A stretch of DNA of 11,582 bases from Streptomyces speibonae. GTDB lineage: Bacteria > Actinomycetota > Actinomycetes > Streptomycetales > Streptomycetaceae. The notes below the pieces were generated by a model that was not told where the DNA came from, did no database searches, and saw only the letters and a list, made by a program, of their open reading frames with translations. Every line of letters begins with the position of its first letter. The stretch's first letter is position 1. Of the stretch, positions 6,590 through 11,582 are shown piece after piece. The stretch lies in the NCBI GenBank assembly GCA_000715605.1, contig KL568533.1, positions 121,232-132,813 of the forward strand, read 5' to 3'. The translations under genes and the position numbers were made by a program.

Positions 6590-7517
6590 GAATGTTTCCC
6601 TGTCACAGATGGCGACCCTCGACGCGGTGGCACGCCACTCCTCGTTCAGCGGAGCGGCCCGGGAACTGCACGTCGGCCAGCCCGTGGTGTCCCGGACGGT
6701 CGCCCTCGTGGAACGCACCCTCGGCTCCGCCCTGTTCACCCGCACCACCCGCGCGGTCGAGCTCACCGACGCCGGCCGCGCCTACCTCGCGATCGCACGC
6801 CGCGTCCTGGCGGCCGCGGAGCACGGGAGCCGGCAATGGGAGGGCTACACGTCGGGCGCGGAAGGGGCCGTCCACGTGGCCGCACTGCCCTCGGTGGCGG
6901 CGACCGTCCTGCCCGCGGCAATCGTGGACTTCACCCGAGGCATGCCCGGCCGGTCCGTGACGGTCTTCGACGTCCCGGCCGACGAGGGCATCGAGCTGCT
7001 GACAGCCGGCAAGGTCGACCTGACGATCTGCGACGCCGAACGGGCCGCCCAGGCGGGCCCGGCCGCGGAACTGCAGGTGCTGAGCGCAGACTCCCTGTAC
7101 GCCGTGGTGCTCCCCGACAGCCGGCTGGCCGACACGACGGAGGTCACCTGGGCCGACCTGAGCCGCGAGCTGTTCGTGGCCCTGCAGCCCGGCACCAGCG
7201 TCCGCACGCTGACGGACTTTGGCTTCGCGTCGGCGGACACAGTGCCCGACTCACTGGTCACAGCACGAGGCGTGGCAACCGTGGCCGGCCTTGTCGCGGC
7301 TGGCGTCGGAGTCAGCGCCATGCCGGCATCGGTACTGCCCCTTCTCGGCTTCCAAGATCTCTCATTCCGGCCCTTGATCGCCCCAACGGTCACCAGGACC
7401 ATCTGCCTGCTCGGCCGCATCCCGCTGGCTCCGGCAGCACAAGCGTTCCGTCAGGATGTCGTCAGAGCTTTCGCCAACCAACCCTCGGGGGGTTCACCGC
7501 TGCCAGACAGCCCCTGA
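6588..7517 (+). CDS. LysR-family transcriptional regulator
   Basis: This is a full-length LysR regulator (309 residues from ATG 6588). The N-terminal winged helix-turn-helix is clear: LSQMATLDAVARHSSFSGAA, then ELHVGQPVVSRTVALVERTLG and LFTRTTRAVELTDAGRAYL. It is followed by the linker helix and a two-lobed effector-binding domain from about residue 90 (VHVAALPSVAATVLPAAI, VDLTICDAE, LVAAGVGVSAMPASVLPLL). The start was chosen because the family normally begins a few residues before the L-S-Q segment. ATG 6567 would add seven residues, and neither has a good Shine-Dalgarno spacing. It is divergent from the AtuA-like operon, with a T-N11-A dyad between them, so it most likely controls that operon in response to a pathway metabolite. 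The inducer is unknown. Downstream lies a repeat-rich region before the convergent meaB. Confidence 0.93.
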   Translation: MNVSLSQMATLDAVARHSSFSGAARELHVGQPVVSRTVALVERTLGSALFTRTTRAVELTDAGRAYLAIARRVLAAAEHGSRQWEGYTSGAEGAVHVAALPSVAATVLPAAIVDFTRGMPGRSVTVFDVPADEGIELLTAGKVDLTICDAERAAQAGPAAELQVLSADSLYAVVLPDSRLADTTEVTWADLSRELFVALQPGTSVRTLTDFGFASADTVPDSLVTARGVATVAGLVAAGVGVSAMPASVLPLLGFQDLSFRPLIAPTVTRTICLLGRIPLAPAAQAFRQDVVRAFANQPSGGSPLPDSP

Positions 7518-7673
7518 CTCTTGGCCGAACACACCCACCCTCGGCCGGTCGCCGCGGCAGTGCCGTAGCGCCCAAACGCTCCCCGTAGCACGGCGGCTTC
7601 CCACGATGTCCCGTGAGCGGACCGGACGGCGTCTGCTCATCCCACCACTGGGGACGCAGGCTTCGAGACCCCT

Positions 7674-7712
7674 CGAGGCCGCTCGGCGAGCGAGTATCGC
7701 TGAGCGGCCTCG
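7674..7712. terminator. Large bulged hairpin (11 + 5 bp)
   Basis: CGAGGCCGCTC (7674-7684) pairs perfectly with GAGCGGCCTCG (7702-7712). Inside, AGCGA (7689-7693) pairs with TCGCT (7697-7701) around a GTA loop, leaving a 4-nt bulge on the left arm. It lies about 160 bp after the lysR stop. No U-tract follows, as is common in Streptomyces. It may be a terminator or a structured RNA element; the role is inferred. Confidence 0.5.
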
Positions 7713-7743
7713 GACGCGGCCGGGCGAGCAGGTGGCAGGGCGG

Positions 7744-7787
7744 GCCAGCGGTGCCGGGATGTGCCAGGCACCGCTCGTGCCGCTGGC
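7744..7787. repeat. Two overlapping, mutually exclusive inverted repeats
   Basis: AGCGGTGCC (7747-7755) pairs with GGCACCGCT (7767-7775). GCCAGCGG (7744-7751) can instead pair with CCGCTGGC (7780-7787). Both use the same left arm, so only one can form at a time. No function is assigned. Confidence 0.5.
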
Positions 7788-7840
7788 TCAAACAGCCGAC
7801 TGGTGATGTCGCCCCCGCCGCCCCTTCCCGTTCCCGACCC

Positions 7841-7859
7841 CTGGGGGCTCCGCCCCCAG
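7841..7859. terminator. Perfect 7-bp GC hairpin between convergent genes
   Basis: CTGGGGGCTCCGCCCCCAG forms a perfect 7-bp stem with a 5-nt loop. This hairpin, followed by GACCCCC and a TCCTCAAACGCCGGACGGG segment, is a recurrent Streptomyces intergenic motif. It sits between the convergent lysR and meaB genes and likely ends transcription from one or both sides. Confidence 0.6.
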
Positions 7860-7879
7860 ACCCCCGGTCGGCCCTGAAC

Positions 7880-7947
7880 GGGCCTCGTCCTCAAACGCCG
7901 GACGGGCTGGTGGGGACGGGCCTCGTTCTCAAGGGGCGGGCGGGCTG
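7880..7947. repeat. Two degenerate copies of a Streptomyces intergenic repeat
   Basis: The 30-bp unit at 7880-7909 (starting GGGCCTCGTCCTCAAACGCC) recurs at 7918-7947 with 25 of 30 positions identical. The first copy belongs to the common CTCAAACGCCGGACGGGCTG-type Streptomyces repeat. The second contains the meaB stop codon and its last codons. Confidence 0.65.
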
Positions 7948-8915
7948 TCGGCGGGCGGGCTGGTGGAGGTCAGGTTGTGCACCAGTTCGTCCGCCGCCGT
8001 GTACGGGTCCAGCGTGCCGGCTAGGACGCGTTCCGCCAGGGCGCCCACGCGGCGGTCGCCGTGGAGGTCGCCGATGCGTTCGCGGAGGGCGGTGACCGCG
8101 ATGGTCTCGACCTCCCGGGAGGCGCGGGCCAGGCGGCGTTCCGTCAGCACGCCCCGCTCCTCCATCCAGGCACGGTGCTTCTCCAGGGCCTCGACCACCT
8201 CGTCGACGCCCTCCGCGCGGGCGGCGACCGTCTTGACGATCGGGGGGCGCCAGTCGCCCGGGGCACGGGCCTCGCCCAGGCCGAGCATGTGGTTCAGCTC
8301 CCGCGCGGTGGCGTCGGCGCCGTCGCGGTCGGCCTTGTTGACGACGTAGACGTCGCCGATCTCCAGGATTCCGGCCTTGGCCGCCTGGATGCCGTCGCCC
8401 ATGCCGGGCGCGAGCAGCACCACGGAGGTGTCGGCCTGGGAGGCGATCTCCACCTCCGACTGGCCCACGCCCACCGTCTCGACCAGGATCACGTCGCAGC
8501 CGGCCGCGTCCAGGACGCGGATGGCCTGCGGCGCGGCCCAGGCGAGGCCGCCCAGGTGGCCGCGGGTGGCCATGGAGCGGATGTAGACGCCCGGGTCGGA
8601 GGCGTGCTCCGACATACGGACGCGGTCGCCGAGCAGGGCGCCCCCGGAGAAGGGGGAGGACGGGTCGACGGCCAGGACGCCGACCCGCTTTCCCTGTTTG
8701 CGGTACGCGGTCACCAGGGCCGAGGTGGAGGTGGACTTGCCCACCCCCGGGGAACCGGTGAGGCCGACCACGTACGCGTTGCCGGTGAGCGGCGCCAGGG
8801 CCGCCATGACCTCCCTGAGCTGCGGAGACGCCCCCTCCACCAGGGAGATCAGCCGGGCCACGGCCCGCGGCCTGCCTTCCCTGGCCTGGGCGACCAGCGA
8901 GGAGACGTCCTGCAT
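7929..8915 (-). CDS. meaB: MeaB/ArgK-family GTPase, methylmalonyl-CoA mutase chaperone
   Basis: This G3E-type P-loop GTPase (328 residues) protects and gates the B12 cofactor loading of methylmalonyl-CoA mutase. It shows the Walker A/G1 motif GSPGVGKST (54-62), the base-II segment DPSSPFSGGALLGDRVRM from D84, the ETVGVGQSEVE switch region (from E146) and the G4 motif NKAD (193-196), then the C-terminal dimerisation arm. The start ATG 8915 is preferred because GGAG (minus strand, 8924-8921) lies 5 nt upstream; GTG 8930 would add five residues and has no ribosome site. It follows the thiolase gene by 48 bp on the same strand, so they probably form an operon, and mce is close by. The mutase itself is not in the window. 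The last residues (SPPADSPPAP) form an odd Pro/Ala tail encoded by a duplicated GC-rich repeat. Confidence 0.95.
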   Translation of the reverse strand: MQDVSSLVAQAREGRPRAVARLISLVEGASPQLREVMAALAPLTGNAYVVGLTGSPGVGKSTSTSALVTAYRKQGKRVGVLAVDPSSPFSGGALLGDRVRMSEHASDPGVYIRSMATRGHLGGLAWAAPQAIRVLDAAGCDVILVETVGVGQSEVEIASQADTSVVLLAPGMGDGIQAAKAGILEIGDVYVVNKADRDGADATARELNHMLGLGEARAPGDWRPPIVKTVAARAEGVDEVVEALEKHRAWMEERGVLTERRLARASREVETIAVTALRERIGDLHGDRRVGALAERVLAGTLDPYTAADELVHNLTSTSPPADSPPAP

Positions 8916-8920
8916 CACAG

Positions 8921-8924
8921 CTCC
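8921..8924 (-). promoter_or_regulatory. Shine-Dalgarno that sets the meaB start
   Basis: GGAG on the minus strand, 5 nt before ATG 8915. It favours the shorter protein over the GTG at 8930, which is preceded only by a pyrimidine-rich stretch. Confidence 0.6.
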
Positions 8925-8963
8925 GTTCACGAGAGGAAACCAGTAAGGAAACCGAAACCGGGC

Positions 8964-10187
8964 TCAGGCCTTGGGTACCCGCACGATCAGCGCGTCACCC
9001 TGACCGCCGCCGCCGCACAGCGCCGCCGCGCCGACCCCGCCGCCGCGCCGCTTCAGCTCCAGCGCCAGGTGCAGCACGAGCCGCGCGCCGGACATCCCGA
9101 TCGGGTGACCGAGGGCGATGGCGCCGCCGTTGACGTTCACCTTTTCAGTGGAAACGCCCAGGTCCTTCATTGACTGCACGGCGACCGCGGCGAAGGCCTC
9201 GTTGATCTCGATCAGGTCGAGGTCGGAGACCTCCAGGCCCTCCTTCTTCAGCGCGTGCCGGATGGCGTTGGACGGCTGCGACTGGAGCGAGTTGTCCGGG
9301 CCGGCCACGTTGCCGTGGGCGCCGATCTCGGCGATCCACTCCAGGCCCAGCTCCTGCGCCTTGGCCTTGCTCATCACGACCACGGCCGCCGCACCGTCCG
9401 AGATCTGCGAGGAGGAGCCGGCGGTGATGGTGCCGTCCTTGGAGAAGGCCGGGCGCAGCCTGCCGAGCGACTCGGCCGTGGTGTCGCCCCGGATGCCCTC
9501 GTCCTTGCTGAACAGCACCGGGTCGCCCTTGCGCTGCGGGATCTCGACCGGGGTGATCTCGGCCTCGAAGACGCCGTTCTTCTGCGCGGCGGCGGCGCGC
9601 TGGTGGGACAGGGCGGCGATCTCGTCCTGCTCGGGGCGCGCGATGCCGAGGCGGGTGTTGTGCTTCTCGGTGGACTCGCCCATGGCGATGTTCTCGAAGG
9701 AGTCCGTCAGACCGTCGTGGGCCATGGCGTCGAGCATCTGGACCGCGCCGTACTTGAAGCCCTCGCGGGACTTGGGCAGCAGGTGCGGGGCGTTGGTCAT
9801 GGACTCCTGGCCGCCGGCGACGACCACGTCGAACTCGCCCGCGCGGATCAGCTGGTCCGCGAGCGCGATGGCGTCGAGGCCGGAGAGGCACACCTTGTTG
9901 ACCGTGAGCGCCGGGACGTTCATCGGGATGCCGGCCTTGACGGCGGCCTGGCGGGCCGGGATCTGCCCCGCCCCGGCCTGGAGCACCTGCCCCATGATCA
10001 CGTACTGGACCTGGTCGCCGCCGATCCCCGCACGGTCGAGGGCGGCCTTGATCGCGAAGCCGCCGAGGTCGGCTCCGGAGAAGGACTTCAGCGAGCCGAG
10101 CAGCCGCCCCATGGGGGTGCGGGCGCCCGCGACGATCACGGAGGTCGTGCCGTTCGTTGCGGATGATGCGGAAGTTGCGGAAGACAT
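8964..10187 (-). CDS. Acetyl-CoA C-acetyltransferase (thiolase)
   Basis: This is a biosynthetic-type thiolase of 407 residues that condenses two acetyl-CoA to acetoacetyl-CoA (or the reverse) in the cytoplasm. The catalytic set is complete: nucleophile Cys100 in [16 protein letters not shown], the NEAFAAVAV motif, His361 in [16 protein letters not shown] and Cys391 in [11 protein letters not shown]. These positions are shifted by 11-13 residues from the classical Zoogloea enzyme because of a longer N-terminus. The start ATG 10187 is preceded by an AAGGGGAT-like Shine-Dalgarno. It is the first gene of a probable two-gene operon with meaB and is divergent from mce. From memory the S. coelicolor orthologue in this neighbourhood (SCO5399) is described as an acetoacetyl-CoA thiolase. 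A likely role is feeding the acetoacetyl-CoA/ethylmalonyl-CoA and polyketide-precursor supply. Confidence 0.96.
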   Translation of the reverse strand: MSSATSASSATNGTTSVIVAGARTPMGRLLGSLKSFSGADLGGFAIKAALDRAGIGGDQVQYVIMGQVLQAGAGQIPARQAAVKAGIPMNVPALTVNKVCLSGLDAIALADQLIRAGEFDVVVAGGQESMTNAPHLLPKSREGFKYGAVQMLDAMAHDGLTDSFENIAMGESTEKHNTRLGIARPEQDEIAALSHQRAAAAQKNGVFEAEITPVEIPQRKGDPVLFSKDEGIRGDTTAESLGRLRPAFSKDGTITAGSSSQISDGAAAVVVMSKAKAQELGLEWIAEIGAHGNVAGPDNSLQSQPSNAIRHALKKEGLEVSDLDLIEINEAFAAVAVQSMKDLGVSTEKVNVNGGAIALGHPIGMSGARLVLHLALELKRRGGGVGAAALCGGGGQGDALIVRVPKA

Positions 10188-10242
10188 GAGCTGCGATCCC
10201 CTTCCGGCTGCACAGCCGAGGAGTGAACGAGGGTTTACTTCG

Positions 10243-10272
10243 AATGTACTGACGTGCGGTGGACGCCGTCAT
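10243..10272 (-). promoter_or_regulatory. Candidate promoter for the thiolase-meaB operon
   Basis: On the minus strand ATGACG (10272-10267) and TACATT (10248-10243) resemble -35 and -10 boxes with an 18-bp spacer, giving a leader of about 50 nt before the thiolase ATG. The match to consensus is moderate. Confidence 0.35.
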
Positions 10273-10334
10273 CGGCCTTTCGGTGTGATCGCGCGCACGT
10301 TGCGTAACCACCGTGGGAGCGCTGGACTGATTCC

Positions 10335-10775
10335 ATGCTGACGCGAATCGACCACATCGGGATCGCCTGCTTCGACCTGGACCGGACCGTGGAGTTCTAC
10401 CGGGCCACCTACGGCTTCGAGGTCTTCCACTCCGAGGTCAACGAGGAGCAGGGCGTGCGCGAGGCCATGCTGAAGATCAACGACACCTCCGACGGCGGGG
10501 CCTCCTACCTGCAACTGCTCGAGCCGACCCGGGAGGACTCCACCGTCGCCAAGTGGCTGGCGAAGAACGGGGAGGGCGTCCACCACATCGCTTTCGGTAC
10601 GGCGGATGTGGACGCGGAATCGGCCGGCATCAAGGAGAAGGGCGTACGCGTTCTGTACGAAGAGCCCCGGCGCGGCTCCATGGGGTCACGGATCACCTTC
10701 CTGCACCCCAAGGACTGCCATGGCGTACTGACAGAACTGGTCACTTCCGCGCCCGTTGAGTCGTCCGAGCACTGA
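10335..10775 (+). CDS. mce: Methylmalonyl-CoA epimerase
   Basis: This is a 146-residue VOC-superfamily metalloenzyme that interconverts (2R)- and (2S)-methylmalonyl-CoA, linking propionyl-CoA carboxylase products to methylmalonyl-CoA mutase and to polyketide extender supply. It shows the two beta-alpha-beta-beta-beta halves with likely metal ligands H7 (RIDHIGIACFDL), Q60 (YLQLLEP), a His of VHHIAFG (83/84) and E134 (GVLTELV). E43 aligns with the catalytic Glu of the Propionibacterium enzyme. Its length is normal for the family. The start ATG 10335 gives the standard M-L-T-R-I-D-H N-terminus, although no strong Shine-Dalgarno is seen. It is divergent from the thiolase-meaB operon across a 147-bp shared promoter region, and its TGA overlaps a candidate promoter for scy. 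Confidence 0.96.
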   Translation: MLTRIDHIGIACFDLDRTVEFYRATYGFEVFHSEVNEEQGVREAMLKINDTSDGGASYLQLLEPTREDSTVAKWLAKNGEGVHHIAFGTADVDAESAGIKEKGVRVLYEEPRRGSMGSRITFLHPKDCHGVLTELVTSAPVESSEH

Positions 10776-10801
10776 CCCACGTACATAAGGGCCGGTAGGG
10801 T
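10772..10801 (+). promoter_or_regulatory. Candidate promoter for scy
   Basis: CTGACC (10772-10777) and TAGGGT (10796-10801) resemble the -35 and -10 boxes of a housekeeping Streptomyces promoter with an 18-bp spacer. The -35 overlaps the mce stop codon. This would give scy a leader of about 195 nt. Confidence 0.45.
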
Positions 10802-10835
10802 TGGGTCTGGTCGCCGCTCCTGTGTGGTGACCGAG

Positions 10836-10858
10836 TCCCGTCGTCTTTGGCGACGGGA
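10836..10858 (+). terminator. 8-bp hairpin between mce and scy
   Basis: TCCCGTCG (10836-10843) pairs with CGACGGGA (10851-10858) around a TCTTTGG loop. It may end mce transcription or, if the promoter just upstream is real, form part of the scy leader. Confidence 0.4.
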
Positions 10859-11004
10859 TCGCCGGGGTCCGGGTTTCGGGGGGCGAGCGCGGGGCAGCAG
10901 CCCATGCTCCGCCGTTGATCTGACACCATTCCCCCGGGGGCCCCGTTCAGCGGTTGGACGGAGCTCGGCCAGACTTGCGACCAGGGGACGGATGGGACCG
11001 CGCA

Positions 11005-11582
11005 GTGCGGGGCTACGAGAGCCAGGAGCGAGAGCCGGCGGCTGACGTCGACCACCTCACTCGGTTCGAAGCCGAGATGAAGCGGCTGAAGACCGAGCGG
11101 GAAAAGGCGATCCAGCACGCCGAGGACCTCGGCTACCAGGTCGAGGTGCTGCGCGCCAAGCTGCACGAGGCGCGGCGCACCATCATGTCCCGGCCCGCCT
11201 ACGACGGCGGCGATCTCGGCTACCAGGCCGAGCAGTTGCTGCGGAACGCGCAGTTGCAGGCCGACCAGTTGCGCGCGGACGCCGAGCGGGAGCTGAGCCA
11301 GGCCCGGGCGCAGACCCAGCGCATCCTCCAGGAGCACGCGGAGCAGGCCGCCCGGCTGCAGGCGGAGCTGCACCAGGAGGCGGTGACGCGGCGCCAGCAG
11401 CTCGACCAGGAGCTGGCGGAGCGCCGCCAGACGGTCGAGGCGCACGTCAACGAGAACGTGGCGTGGGCGGAGCAGCTGCGGGCCCGCACCGAGGAGCAGG
11501 CCCGCCGGCTGATGGAGGAGACCCGCGCGGAGCGGGAGCAGGCCATGGCCGCCGCCCGCGAGGAGGCCGAGCGGCTGACGGC
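11005..11582 (+). CDS. scy: Polar-growth coiled-coil protein Scy, N-terminal part
   Basis: The first 192 codons of a long coiled-coil protein run off the right end. The sequence from GTG 11005 begins VRGYESQEREPAADVDHL. It continues with a heptad helix (FEAEMKRLKTEREKAIQHAE), a break (SRPAYDGGDLGYQ), and a long charged helix rich in Ala, Glu, Gln and Arg (AEQLLRNAQLQADQLRADAE, ELSQARAQTQRILQEHAEQA, and so on). This matches Scy, the very large Streptomyces scaffold with a 51-residue hendecad-based repeat that works with DivIVA and FilP at hyphal tips to organise polarised growth and branching. GGGA 7 nt upstream is a weak ribosome site; GTG is supported by the conserved N-terminus. The mce/thiolase/meaB neighbourhood is the same as I recall for S. 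coelicolor scy (SCO5397). Confidence 0.92.
   Translation, partial: MRGYESQEREPAADVDHLTRFEAEMKRLKTEREKAIQHAEDLGYQVEVLRAKLHEARRTIMSRPAYDGGDLGYQAEQLLRNAQLQADQLRADAERELSQARAQTQRILQEHAEQAARLQAELHQEAVTRRQQLDQELAERRQTVEAHVNENVAWAEQLRARTEEQARRLMEETRAEREQAMAAAREEAERLT

Larger units (their letters stand above)
7518..7928. other. 411-bp convergent intergenic region, no credible gene
   Basis: The region lies between the stops of lysR (plus) and meaB (minus). Short open frames cross it on both strands, but none has a recognisable domain, a good start, or codon bias distinct from the overlapping frames. It holds strong secondary structure: a bulged hairpin at 7674-7712, competing stems at 7744-7787, and a Streptomyces interspersed repeat at 7841-7947. 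The 7518-7670 part shows nothing I recognise; it could be decayed coding sequence. Confidence 0.6.

Noticed and set aside
7462..7894. Small genes in the lysR-meaB gap
   Set aside because: Frames on both strands overlap one another and the hairpins; none has a ribosome site, domain or distinct codon bias.
8061..10341. Long plus-strand open frames of 300-400 codons opposite meaB and the thiolase
   Set aside because: They lie antisense to well-supported conserved enzymes and their composition is that of a GC-rich reverse frame.
10741..11445. Minus-strand open frame opposite the mce-scy junction
   Set aside because: It is Leu/Arg-rich antisense to the Scy coiled coil, starts inside it and shows no family features.
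1..11582. CRISPR arrays, tRNA or rRNA genes, phage genes
   Set aside because: I saw no regularly spaced repeats, no tRNA-like cloverleaf or CCA end, no rRNA motifs and no phage proteins.

Overview
The window looks like Streptomyces chromosome: very high G+C with strong third-position GC bias, GTG starts, ATGA/GTGA gene overlaps, a typical Streptomyces interspersed intergenic repeat, and the N-terminus of the Streptomyces cytoskeletal protein Scy. Bases 1-25 are not biological. They are an early (454/Epicentre-style) Nextera adapter ending in the 19-bp Tn5 mosaic end, so the left edge is a contig end.

Layout. (1) 26-2506: a two-component system on the minus strand (response regulator, then a histidine kinase cut off by the contig end), divergent from a secreted, Asp-rich double-PepSY protein on the plus strand. 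Direct CTTCAGGT repeats in the shared 122-bp promoter region are a likely operator. The kinase sensor loop and the PepSY protein are both strikingly Asp-rich, which suggests one sensory unit. (2) 2507-3904: a 1398-bp IS701-family insertion sequence with good terminal inverted repeats, CTAG on both sides, and a transposase broken by an in-frame TAG and a frameshift. It sits exactly in a CTAG that seems to have held the overlapping stop codons of two convergent genes, and both remain intact. (3) 3905-6494: a minus-strand operon of three genes joined by ATGA overlaps: an AtuA-family (DUF1446) protein, a small stand-alone AtuA C-terminal-domain protein, and a cytoplasmic PHB-depolymerase/LpqC-like alpha/beta hydrolase. 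A LysR regulator (6588-7517) is divergent from it, with a T-N11-A box between them. This is the least characterised unit here and probably an accessory catabolic module. (4) 7518-7928: 411 bp without a credible gene, holding a large bulged hairpin, a pair of competing hairpins and a Streptomyces repeat with a terminator-like stem; a degenerate repeat copy runs into the 3' end of meaB. (5) 7929-10775: a thiolase-meaB operon (minus) divergent from methylmalonyl-CoA epimerase mce (plus), i.e. acetoacetyl-CoA formation and methylmalonyl-CoA handling. (6) 11005-end: the start of scy, encoding the polar-growth coiled-coil protein.

From memory, mce-thiolase-meaB next to scy matches the S. coelicolor SCO5397-SCO5400 neighbourhood, with a two-component system (SCO5403/5404) a few genes away. 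The backbone would then be conserved, and the AtuA/LysR/hydrolase block plus the IS would be the variable insert. That is an inference for comparison against other genomes, not something the sequence proves.
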